Below are positions 9,387 through 17,609 of a stretch of DNA of 55,298 nucleotides, in pieces (position 1 is the first letter of the stretch; every line of letters begins with the position of its first letter). Source of the stretch: Patescibacteria group bacterium (GTDB taxonomy: Bacteria; Patescibacteriota; Patescibacteriia; UBA1558; UBA10009). A program made the translations under genes and the position numbers. The notes beneath the pieces are model-generated. The model saw nothing but the letters and a program-made list of their open reading frames with translations, ran no database searches and was not told the origin of the DNA. The stretch spans positions 1-55,298 of the forward strand of contig JAHISB010000046.1 of NCBI GenBank assembly GCA_018818425.1, read 5' to 3'.

Positions 9387-11495
9387 ATGATTTCTGTTAT
9401 TAAAACCCCGACCTATTTACTGGTTAGTTTAGTTTTGATTGTTCTTAATCTTTTGCCTTTCTTCGACGGCGGTTTAAGGATGATTTTTGGAGTTTTATAT
9501 CTGTTTTTTTACTCTTTAGTTTTAGGCAACTGGCTGTTTATTAAAAACTCAACTGTCTGCAAATTTGTTTTTGGCCTAATGTTTTTATTAATTCTGGCCA
9601 GTTTAATAGGCACGGCCAGCTTTTATCTGTGGCAATTGAATCTGTGGACTTTTTATTTAACCGTTATTATTATTCCCCTGCTGCTTTTACCGATAATTCA
9701 TAAATATCCCCTGATTTTTGAACCGGCCAGATTACAAATAAAACTGGACATCAATCAGCTGATTCTGCTTGTTAGCTACCTGATTCTGGCCATAACCATT
9801 TTTTATCTGCTGTTTGCCCATCAGACCTCTGAAGCCATCAGAACCCCGTGGCAGGTTTTACCCGGCCAGATCTTTTTACTATACTTTCTGGCCACTCTTT
9901 TTCTTTTTGTCTTTCTGATTATTTCCAAAAATTCTTTTAATCTTCTGCTGATTATTATTCATCTTTTTATGAGTTTTTCGGTAGCTTTAATTATCTACCA
10001 GATTGGCTTTGGCTACGATCCTTTTATCCACCGAAAAAACGTTGAGTTGATTCTGGCCAATGGCACTCTGCTACCCAAGCCCTTTTATTACCTTGGGCAA
10101 TACAGCTTGATTATTTTTTTAAAAAATCTTTTAGCAGTCTCGGCCGACTATCTGGATAAATTACTGGCGCCGGCAATGGCCGCAATTTATGCGCCAGTCA
10201 CTATTTATTATGCTTTCAAAGATAACTTCAAACTAAAAACCAGCTATCTTTATCTGATAATTTTAAGCTTATTGGCCTTCCCCTTCACCCATGTTATTAC
10301 CACCACCCCGCATGCTTTATCGGCTCTATTTTTTATCCTGACCATTTTATTTTCCATATATTATCTGGCTTACCCAAAAACTTCTTCATTGCCATTGTTG
10401 TTGATGGCTCTTTTTACTTTAGCTGTCCATCCTCTGGCCGGACTGCCGCTTTTGTTTGCCGTTATTCTGATTCTGTTATTTTTTAAGCATCAAAAAAATC
10501 TTGCCCTGCCCAAAATTTTGCGCCGCGGCATTTTGTGGGAAATATTTTTGCTAGGCTGTTTGGCTCTGCCGGCGGCTTTTATTATTAATTCCCAAACTTT
10601 ATCCCAGCTTAAAGTAAGTTTCAGCTTTAACTGGCTGATTAGCATCAGCAGCTCTGTTTTTAATAATCCCCTCTTTTTCTACCGCCCCTTTATCGCCATT
10701 TACGATTTAATCTACAACTATGCCAATAATCTGGCAGTTCTCTTTTTAATTGTGATAGCCGTGAGCGTCTATTTTTTAAAAACCAAAAAGCAGTTAAAAA
10801 ATTATGTTATCTATTTAATGATTTTTGCCATGGTTTTTATCAACTATTACCTGTTAAAAACCAGCGTTGATTTTTTCAGTCTGATGGATTACGAGCGACT
10901 TAATTATCCCTTAAGAGTTCTGCAACTTAGCTTATTTTCGCTGCTGCCTCTGCTGATCGTGGGCGGCTACTTGTTTTTCCAGAAAATTTTTAAGCAAAGC
11001 TCTTTAATAATTTTGCTGATGGTTATCCTGCTTTCGTTGGGTGCCACCGCTTCTTTTTACCTTTCTTACCCCAGGGTCGATACCATTGCCGAAAGCCATG
11101 GCTACTCCACTTCCATAACCGACTTAAAAACAGTCAATTTTATCGAACTAATTCAAAATAATGAACCTTACATAGTTTTAGCCAGCCAGCCGGTTTCGGC
11201 GGCCGCCTTAAAAGAACTTGGCTTTAAATATTACTATAACGACTATTTCTTTTACCCGGTGCCCACCGGCAATAAGCTGTATCAGCTTTACGAAGATTTA
11301 ATCTACAGCAAAGAAAAAACAGCCGATATTATTGCCACTGTCAGATATTTAACCGGCGTCAATGACATCTACTTAGTCATCAACTCCTACTGGTTCGACG
11401 CTCAAGATAAAATCAAGGAAGAGAAAGAAATCTGCGACAAGTGGTACGCCATAGACGGCAAAAATTTTATTTTCCAGTATGTGAACAACCGCTGA
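9387..11495 (+). CDS. Large multi-pass membrane protein, possible GT-C-like enzyme
   Basis: 702-aa ORF, many TM helices plus C-terminal soluble domain; preceded by promoter with -10 TAGAAT. Confidence 0.6.
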   Translation: MISVIKTPTYLLVSLVLIVLNLLPFFDGGLRMIFGVLYLFFYSLVLGNWLFIKNSTVCKFVFGLMFLLILASLIGTASFYLWQLNLWTFYLTVIIIPLLLLPIIHKYPLIFEPARLQIKLDINQLILLVSYLILAITIFYLLFAHQTSEAIRTPWQVLPGQIFLLYFLATLFLFVFLIISKNSFNLLLIIIHLFMSFSVALIIYQIGFGYDPFIHRKNVELILANGTLLPKPFYYLGQYSLIIFLKNLLAVSADYLDKLLAPAMAAIYAPVTIYYAFKDNFKLKTSYLYLIILSLLAFPFTHVITTTPHALSALFFILTILFSIYYLAYPKTSSLPLLLMALFTLAVHPLAGLPLLFAVILILLFFKHQKNLALPKILRRGILWEIFLLGCLALPAAFIINSQTLSQLKVSFSFNWLISISSSVFNNPLFFYRPFIAIYDLIYNYANNLAVLFLIVIAVSVYFLKTKKQLKNYVIYLMIFAMVFINYYLLKTSVDFFSLMDYERLNYPLRVLQLSLFSLLPLLIVGGYLFFQKIFKQSSLIILLMVILLSLGATASFYLSYPRVDTIAESHGYSTSITDLKTVNFIELIQNNEPYIVLASQPVSAAALKELGFKYYYNDYFFYPVPTGNKLYQLYEDLIYSKEKTADIIATVRYLTGVNDIYLVINSYWFDAQDKIKEEKEICDKWYAIDGKNFIFQYVNNR

Positions 11496-11595
11496 CGACA
11501 CAAACCCTCGCTGACTTACCACAAACCGCTGACATCTTTTATTAGCGGTCAGCGGTCTGTCAGTGGTAAGTCAGTGTGGTCAGTGTTAGTCTGTG
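11476..11595. repeat. Direct repeat copy 1 with imperfect inverted arms (GTCAGTG/CACTGAC-rich)
   Basis: agtatgtgaa...ccgctgacgacacaaaccctcgctgacttac...gtcagtggtaagtcagtgtggtcagtgttagtctgtg; matches 12397-12509. Confidence 0.85.
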
Positions 11596-11661
11596 CTTTT
11601 TATTTCCAACGCGCCTCGGCGCGCAGTGGCACGCAAGTTATGAATAACAAAAACTAACAAA

Positions 11662-12390
11662 ATGGATCGGATAACCTTAATTCAAAAAATTATTAAAGAG
11701 GCGAATTTTAGCGCTTATCTTGAGATAGGCACTCAAGCCGGCAAATCATTTTTACCGATTAAGTGTAAATACAAGATTGCCGTTGACCCTATGTTTTGCA
11801 TATCAAGCAAAAGAAAAATAAAATGGCTTTTAAAAAATCCCCTTAATATAAAAAATAAATATTTTGAAGAAACAAGCGATGATTTCTTTGCCAAAAAAAA
11901 ATCATTTCTGGATAAAAGGGGAAAAATAGATATAATATTAATTGACGGATCCCATACCTTTGAAGGGTCTCTAAAAGATGTTTTAAACTCGCTTAAATAC
12001 CTAAACGATAGGGGTGTGATTATACTGCACGACTGCTATCCGCCAAACGTTGCTTCTGCCACGCCTGCAAAATCTAAAAACGAGGCCGCGAAAAAAGAAG
12101 TTGAGGGCTGGACAGGAGAATGGTGCGGAGATGTTTGGAAAACGATTGTCTATTTAAGAAGGGCTTTTTCGGATTTACTCGACGTTTGTATAATAAATAC
12201 AGATTACGGATTGGGAATAGTCAGAATAAAAAATAAAATACAAAAACCCTTGAGCATTGATAACAAATTATTTGACGAGATGCATAAAATTCCATTTGAA
12301 GAAGTAAAGCAAAATGCAGAATCAATGATAGGGCTAAAAGATGAGAATTTTACCAAAGTTTTAATTAATGAATTGGCGGCAAAAATTTAA
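11662..12390 (+). CDS. Class I SAM-dependent methyltransferase (Methyltransf_24-like)
   Basis: YLEIGTQAGKSF, DIILIDGSHTFEGSLKDVLNSLKYLNDRGVIILHDCYPPN. Confidence 0.8.
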   Translation: MDRITLIQKIIKEANFSAYLEIGTQAGKSFLPIKCKYKIAVDPMFCISSKRKIKWLLKNPLNIKNKYFEETSDDFFAKKKSFLDKRGKIDIILIDGSHTFEGSLKDVLNSLKYLNDRGVIILHDCYPPNVASATPAKSKNEAAKKEVEGWTGEWCGDVWKTIVYLRRAFSDLLDVCIINTDYGLGIVRIKNKIQKPLSIDNKLFDEMHKIPFEEVKQNAESMIGLKDENFTKVLINELAAKI

Positions 12391-12396
12391 TTTTTA

Positions 12397-12509
12397 AGTA
12401 TGTGAATTAGCAACCACTGACGACACGAACCCTCACTGACTTACTACAAACCACTGACAAAAGATGTCAGCGGTCAGTGGTAAGTCAGTGTGGTCAGTGT
12501 TAGTCTGTG
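12397..12509. repeat. Direct repeat copy 2 with imperfect inverted arms
   Basis: agtatgtgaa...ccactgacgacacgaaccctcactgacttactac...gtcagtggtaagtcagtgtggtcagtgttagtctgtg; matches 11476-11595. Confidence 0.85.
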
Positions 12510-12574
12510 GCCAAATTTTACCATAAAACTTCTTGACAACAACCGCCTTAATGATAATCTTAGCCATAAAAATT

Positions 12575-12604
12575 GAGCGAAGTAAAACTTCGCTCGTTTT
12601 TTTA
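12575..12604 (+). terminator. Rho-independent terminator hairpin
   Basis: GAGCGAAG-taaaa-CTTCGCTC followed by a T-run; the minus strand also has a T-rich 3' flank (AATTTTTAT), so possibly bidirectional. Confidence 0.8.
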
Positions 12605-12678
12605 TTTTAACAATATTTTTAAAAATAATTTCTCTATAACCAAAGCCCGCTGAAAAATCAACCATTCTTCTGATAATT

Positions 12679-12981
12679 TTAAGCAACAAGCTCCAATGTT
12701 TTCACCTCATTTTTTAAAACATAGGTTAATGCCTCTGCTTCTGTTTCTAAATCATAACGGGACTGCAAATTAAGCCAGAACTGCGGAGAAACATTAAAAT
12801 ACTTGCCCAAGCGCAAGGCGGTGCCTGCGGTAACCGACCTTGAGCCATGCACAATTTCGTTGATTCTTATGGGGGCCACGCCGATATCTTTGGCCAAACG
12901 GTATTGGCTGATTTCAAATGGAATCAAAAATTCTTCCATTAATATTTCGCCAGGGTGGATGGGTTTTATTTTTTTGGTCAT
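12679..12981 (-). CDS. higA: HigA/VapI-type XRE-family antitoxin-like regulator
   Basis: PIHPGEILMEEFLIPFEISQYRLAKDIGVAPIRINEIVHGSRSVTAGTALRLGKYFNVSPQFWLNLQ. Confidence 0.9.
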   Translation of the reverse strand: MTKKIKPIHPGEILMEEFLIPFEISQYRLAKDIGVAPIRINEIVHGSRSVTAGTALRLGKYFNVSPQFWLNLQSRYDLETEAEALTYVLKNEVKTLELVA

Positions 12982-13394
12982 AAACTTAACATAATTCGTT
13001 TTTTTATTTTATTGACTATGTTTTCAATTGCGGTTTTATTTTTAATTTGGTGTTCCCAAACTCTAAAAATTTTCCAACCTTTTTGTTTATAGCACTTCAA
13101 AACATCTTTGTCTCTTTTAGAATTTTTAGATATTTTATCAGACCAATATTTTTTATGCGTCACTGGCAAGCGACAATGTTTTTTACATCCATGCCAAAAA
13201 CAAGAATCAATGAAAATGACAGTTTTATATTTTTTTAAAACAATATCCGGCTTTCCAAAGTACTTGCCGGAGTTTTTTCTATAATGAAAACCTTGCTGCC
13301 AAAGCTTTTTGCGAAATAATAATTCAATTTTACTGTCTTTATTTTTAATACGGGACATTATCTCGCTCCGTTTTTTCTTTGAGACAGTATCCAT
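12978..13394 (-). CDS. vsr: Very short patch repair endonuclease (Vsr)
   Basis: RSEIMSRIKNKDSKIELLFRKKLW, KPDIVLKKYKTVIFIDSCFWHGCKKHCRLP, KGWKIFRVWEHQI. Confidence 0.95.
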   Translation of the reverse strand: MDTVSKKKRSEIMSRIKNKDSKIELLFRKKLWQQGFHYRKNSGKYFGKPDIVLKKYKTVIFIDSCFWHGCKKHCRLPVTHKKYWSDKISKNSKRDKDVLKCYKQKGWKIFRVWEHQIKNKTAIENIVNKIKKRIMLSL

Positions 13395-13401
13395 ATAAAA
13401 A

Positions 13402-14469
13402 TTAGCTTTCTATTTTCCATTCCGTCGGCATTGCGATTTTGTCATATCCCCGTTTTTTCATAAAAGGTACTATTTCCTTGCTGGATGGAAACTCCGCGTC
13501 AAATTCGCGTTGGATGTCTTTAATCAAATTCGCTCCAAGATTTCCTCTGTATTTTTTGCTCAAACAAAGTTGATACCAACCGTTTAGATCATTTATCGTG
13601 ATAATGCCTTGTATTCTGTCGCTCCAACCAACTTGTTTCAGCAAAAATTCAATAGACGTTTTTTCTTTATCTACGCAGACAATAACAATTTTATCGGCCA
13701 TTATTTCATCTACCATATTTTCTACAAGTTCAGGCGTGAGAGTTAAATGTTTAACTTGAATTGCGGGACCAAAATTCGACCATATATCTAAACCTCTGTC
13801 AGCCGCGTTTGTCACGCCGACACGAAACAGCGCGGCCGGCATGACAATCTTCATTTGGTTTGAATCAATGCCCAAAACCATTTTAATAAAACTTTCAAAA
13901 TCTTTTAAAATTGAACTGTCTTTATTTCCTATTTCCAAAGTGATTTGCGCTTTTAAATGGCGCACTATTGTCGCAAAAAGAGCATAAACCAAAATTTCAT
14001 ACATTTTGTCTATACTCCTGCGCAGCCCGGGAATTTTTTTAAAAAGCGAAACGATTTTCTTAATCGAAAAAACGTCTGGACTTGAAGTTTTTATATAATC
14101 CTCCACTTCACGAACCGAAGATAGGCGCTGTTCTAACGCTTTGTATATGTAAGCTTCAACATAACCCTTTCCTTTTTTATTGATCGTTCCGAGCTCTTTA
14201 AGAAGTTTCGGCGGTATCGCGTTTGCTTCAAAAACATTATCCTGATATTTTTGGCTTGATGTGCTGCGGCGACCGACTAAAAGCAAAGAGATTTCGTCTC
14301 GCCATTTTTTAGAAATGTTGCGATAAGACTCTAAGTCCATCAAATCCCATCCTCGTTTCGCGCGGTGTTGATGCAGTATCTCGGCTATTTGTATCGGTTT
14401 GTATAAATGAACTCGGGATATTTTTATTATTCTGTCTAATGCTTGTTTGGCGTTAATTTGTTTATGCAT
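13402..14469 (-). CDS. HaeII-family type II restriction endonuclease (putative)
   Basis: AKQALDRIIKISRVHLYKPIQIAEILHQHR resembles HaeII-family N-termini; position between Dcm and Vsr. Confidence 0.75.
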   Translation of the reverse strand: MHKQINAKQALDRIIKISRVHLYKPIQIAEILHQHRAKRGWDLMDLESYRNISKKWRDEISLLLVGRRSTSSQKYQDNVFEANAIPPKLLKELGTINKKGKGYVEAYIYKALEQRLSSVREVEDYIKTSSPDVFSIKKIVSLFKKIPGLRRSIDKMYEILVYALFATIVRHLKAQITLEIGNKDSSILKDFESFIKMVLGIDSNQMKIVMPAALFRVGVTNAADRGLDIWSNFGPAIQVKHLTLTPELVENMVDEIMADKIVIVCVDKEKTSIEFLLKQVGWSDRIQGIITINDLNGWYQLCLSKKYRGNLGANLIKDIQREFDAEFPSSKEIVPFMKKRGYDKIAMPTEWKIES

Positions 14470-15478
14470 ATATTAAAGAGTCATCTAAAACCTTATTGTT
14501 ATTTTTTGTTTTGGAAATAATTTTAAACATATTGACTTGCTCAAGAATGGGTTGAGGTTCTTGCGCCATGGCTTGGAGCATGGCCATTGCCACGGTTTGT
14601 ATTTTTGGAATAACCACGCTATTGCCGGCCTGTTTACGTACCTGCGTGTCCGATACAACAATTTTAAAAGAATTTGGGAAACCTTGCAACCGCAACATTT
14701 CTCTCGGAGTAAGTCGTCGTTTGCCGTTAACTATCAAATAATTATATGAGCCGTTCGCTCGCAAAGCGCATGAAAATGGATGGATTCCGATATTACCGGA
14801 TTTGTTTTCATGCCACACAGAGAGAAAATCGGGTTGTTTTTTACCCTGCTCTTTAATCCTGGCTTTTATTTTTTTTGCAAAGTATTCGCTAAGAAAATGT
14901 TTTTTGTCTATTTTATCGTCTGGTTCTAAAATATCTTTTAACTTTTTAGTTTTTTGACCGTTTGTCGGAAATTCAAAAGGATAGTTTTCTTTGAATCCAA
15001 CTATTATTATTCGCTCTCTTTTTTGCGGAACTCCAAAATCAAGCCCGTTCAATATTTTATAATGAACATAATATCCTAAACCTTGTAATGTTTGCAAAAT
15101 GACCTTGAAAGTGCGCCCTTTATCATGAGAAACTAGTCTCTTGACGTTTTCAAGCAGAAACGCTTTTGGCTGCTTTGCTTTTAATATGCGTTCAACGTCA
15201 AAGAATAATGTTCCTCTCGTGTCCGCAAAACCCAAGCCATTCCCTATTATGCTAAACGCTTGGCAAGGGAATCCGCCAGTCAAAATATCATGATCCGGTA
15301 TATCATCGGCATTTATTTTTGTAATATCGCCGAAGGGCTTCTCGCCAAAATTTGCCTCGTACATTTTTTGGCAAGGTTCGTCATATTCAGAAGTAAAAAC
15401 GCATTTTCCGCCATTTTGTTCAAATGCGATTCGTATGCCTCCTATGCCGGCAAATAAATCAATAAATGTGAATTTCAT
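14462..15478 (-). CDS. dcm: DNA (cytosine-5-)-methyltransferase
   Basis: FIDLFAGIGGIRIAFEQNGG, TGGFPCQAFSIIGNGLGF, FLLENVKRL, RERIIIVGF, LTPREMLRLQGFP, GNSVVIP. Confidence 0.97.
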   Translation of the reverse strand: MKFTFIDLFAGIGGIRIAFEQNGGKCVFTSEYDEPCQKMYEANFGEKPFGDITKINADDIPDHDILTGGFPCQAFSIIGNGLGFADTRGTLFFDVERILKAKQPKAFLLENVKRLVSHDKGRTFKVILQTLQGLGYYVHYKILNGLDFGVPQKRERIIIVGFKENYPFEFPTNGQKTKKLKDILEPDDKIDKKHFLSEYFAKKIKARIKEQGKKQPDFLSVWHENKSGNIGIHPFSCALRANGSYNYLIVNGKRRLTPREMLRLQGFPNSFKIVVSDTQVRKQAGNSVVIPKIQTVAMAMLQAMAQEPQPILEQVNMFKIISKTKNNNKVLDDSLIYA

Positions 15479-15554
15479 AGTTATTTCGCTTTTATTATAT
15501 TTATTATCTCATTTTTTATACAGATATTCAATAGATGTTTGAGTTTGCCAGCAT

Positions 15555-16445
15555 TTAGTCATCCTTCACAACCACAATCCAGTGCCAGTTTAGTTGGTTG
15601 ATGACGGGGATTTTTAACAGAATTTCATCAATAATCAATAATGTCCATTCAACTATTAGAGGAACTTTGATTCTCTTTTTTAGTTTGAAAATTCGGTAAA
15701 TAGCTTCCAAGCCGTAGTGGAGAAAACCTAAAAGTAACCAGACTCGCTTTAGTTTGAGGACTGAGGACTGAGGACTGAGGACTGATGGAAAATCTGATTT
15801 TATGTAGCCCTGATGGGTTTCGTCGGCTTCGGAATGGCCATGGTATATTCTTAAACTTTTTGACTGGCTAAATAACTTAGTGAACCGCATCATAAACTTG
15901 GAGGGCTCCATGGCTAAAATAATCAGGCCGTCTTTTTGAGTGACGCGTTTTATCTCGGCCAGCGCTTTTTGCTGATTTTCAAAATGGTGGAATGTAGCAA
16001 CCATAAATGTTGCTGTTACGGAGTTTTCTGATAACGGCAAATTTTGACCGTCAGCAACTAAGTAAATAATTTTATTATTACTTATTGAAGACTGATCATT
16101 GATCGCTGTTTTTATTGATTTTACTGACTCTTCGCTGATATCCGAAGCGATTACCTGATATCCTTTTTTGATGAGGGGCTTTAAATCGTAACCGCTGCCG
16201 GAGCCAATTTCCAAAATAACTGAATCTTGAGGCAGTTGATAAAGATATTTTTTAAAATAATTATGATAAAATTTATTTCTTAAAGTATTTAACTGATGGA
16301 CTTCTGCTTCGTCCTGATAAATTTTATTATGAAACTCAATTTCTTTTTTCTGAAAATCAGTAACTTTAGGCAGATAATAAAAAATCCCCTCTTGATCCTG
16401 GGTTTTAGATTTTAGTTCTTGAATTATTTCTTCAATTCTTGACAT
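15555..16445 (-). CDS. Class I SAM-dependent methyltransferase
   Basis: SVILEIGSGSGYDLKPLIKKGYQVIASDIS; FMVATFHHFENQQKALAEIKRV. Confidence 0.85.
   Translation of the reverse strand: MSRIEEIIQELKSKTQDQEGIFYYLPKVTDFQKKEIEFHNKIYQDEAEVHQLNTLRNKFYHNYFKKYLYQLPQDSVILEIGSGSGYDLKPLIKKGYQVIASDISEESVKSIKTAINDQSSISNNKIIYLVADGQNLPLSENSVTATFMVATFHHFENQQKALAEIKRVTQKDGLIILAMEPSKFMMRFTKLFSQSKSLRIYHGHSEADETHQGYIKSDFPSVLSPQSSVLKLKRVWLLLGFLHYGLEAIYRIFKLKKRIKVPLIVEWTLLIIDEILLKIPVINQLNWHWIVVVKDD
15755..15785. repeat. Heptanucleotide tandem repeat (TGAGGAC)x4 plus TGA inside a CDS
   Basis: tgaggac tgaggac tgaggac tgaggac tga read directly. Confidence 0.95.
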
Positions 16446-17608
16446 AAAGTTAATAGTTGCTGAACGTATTTATCCGCCGAAAACTGCTGGACAAACTCAT
16501 AGCCGTTTTGCCCGTAATCTTTCAAGTCTTCTTTAATAATTTTTAGATGGTCCCATTTTTTCAGCAAATCATTTTCATCTGCTGACTTAAAAATAAAACC
16601 TGTCTGACCCTCGATAACCAGTTCTTTAGAGCCGCCGCTGTCCGATACCAGTACCGGCACCTGATGGTTATAAGCTTCGTAGATGACGGTCGGCGAATTA
16701 TCCCACCAAATAGAAGGGACTATTAGAATATTTGATTGATAGAATATTTGATCAATTTGTTGATAATCAACTTTGCCTAAAATTTTAATACGGTTATCAA
16801 CCTTGATCAATTCTTTTATTGACTCTAACTGACTGCCCTGACCAACAATCAATAACTCGCTGTTAGGTTCTGGCCATTTCATAAAAGTTCTGACTAAAAA
16901 TTCAACCCCTTTATGTGATTCAACCTGCCCTAGAAATAACAATTTTAGACGCGTTGGATCTTGGGTCTTAGGTCTTAGGTCTTTGATAATACAAGGATTA
17001 GGCAAGACCGCTGTTTTTGACCCCTTAAAGAAACCATATTCCAGATGCTTATCCAAAACAAACTTTGAAGGCGAAATCACCATATCCGGCGATTTAAATA
17101 GAGCCCGGGTAATTCTGCTGTAGAGCCATAAAAACGGCCCGATTTGGGTCAAATTTTGGCCCTGGCGATACATTGAACCGTGCGGGTCTATCAGCTGGTA
17201 ATCGTGCAGAATATGAATATGGGGCATTTTTAATTTTCTGATAATTTTCGGTATCTGATAACTAAAGCCTTTCAGATTATGGGTGATGATTAATTCGGGC
17301 TGAAAATTATTTAATTCCGACTCAATCTTGGCGGCCGTGTTAAAATTAAACAAATCAAAAAAATGCCACCAGCACTTTTTCAGCCAAGACATTTTATAAT
17401 CGTCCAAAAGATAATAGATGTTTCGGGGATTAAAACGGCAGAGCTTTAAATTACCCTCCGCCAGACAATTCTTAATACCTTCCGGCTGAGTGGTGATAAC
17501 AAGAACCTGATGATTTTTGATTAATTCATTAACGGCCAGTTCAATAACTCTTTCCGTGCCTCCCCTCTGATAAGGTTTATATAAATTGTTAATTAAGCAA
17601 ATCTTCAT
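16424..17608 (-). CDS. Glycosyltransferase family 4
   Basis: YKPYQRGGTERVIELAVNEL; LLFLGQVESHKGVEFLVRTF; PSIWWDNSPTVIYEAYNHQVPVLVSDSGGSKELV. Confidence 0.93.
   Translation of the reverse strand: MKICLINNLYKPYQRGGTERVIELAVNELIKNHQVLVITTQPEGIKNCLAEGNLKLCRFNPRNIYYLLDDYKMSWLKKCWWHFFDLFNFNTAAKIESELNNFQPELIITHNLKGFSYQIPKIIRKLKMPHIHILHDYQLIDPHGSMYRQGQNLTQIGPFLWLYSRITRALFKSPDMVISPSKFVLDKHLEYGFFKGSKTAVLPNPCIIKDLRPKTQDPTRLKLLFLGQVESHKGVEFLVRTFMKWPEPNSELLIVGQGSQLESIKELIKVDNRIKILGKVDYQQIDQIFYQSNILIVPSIWWDNSPTVIYEAYNHQVPVLVSDSGGSKELVIEGQTGFIFKSADENDLLKKWDHLKIIKEDLKDYGQNGYEFVQQFSADKYVQQLLTLCQELKK
16957..16984. repeat. Imperfect heptanucleotide repeat x4 inside a GT4 CDS
   Basis: GATCTTG GGTCTTA GGTCTTA GGTCTTT. 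Confidence 0.85.
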
Positions 17609-17609
17609 T

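Noticed and set aside
12474-12689. 71-aa minus-strand ORF between higA and the repeat
   Set aside because: Runs through the terminator and the 12397-12509 repeat; no toxin-like features; not a convincing HigB.
14462-15478. Expected depletion of HaeII-type RGCGCY sites as support for the R-M specificity
   Set aside because: GGCGCC and AGCGCC/AGCGCT sites are readily seen in the window, so no obvious avoidance; specificity left open.
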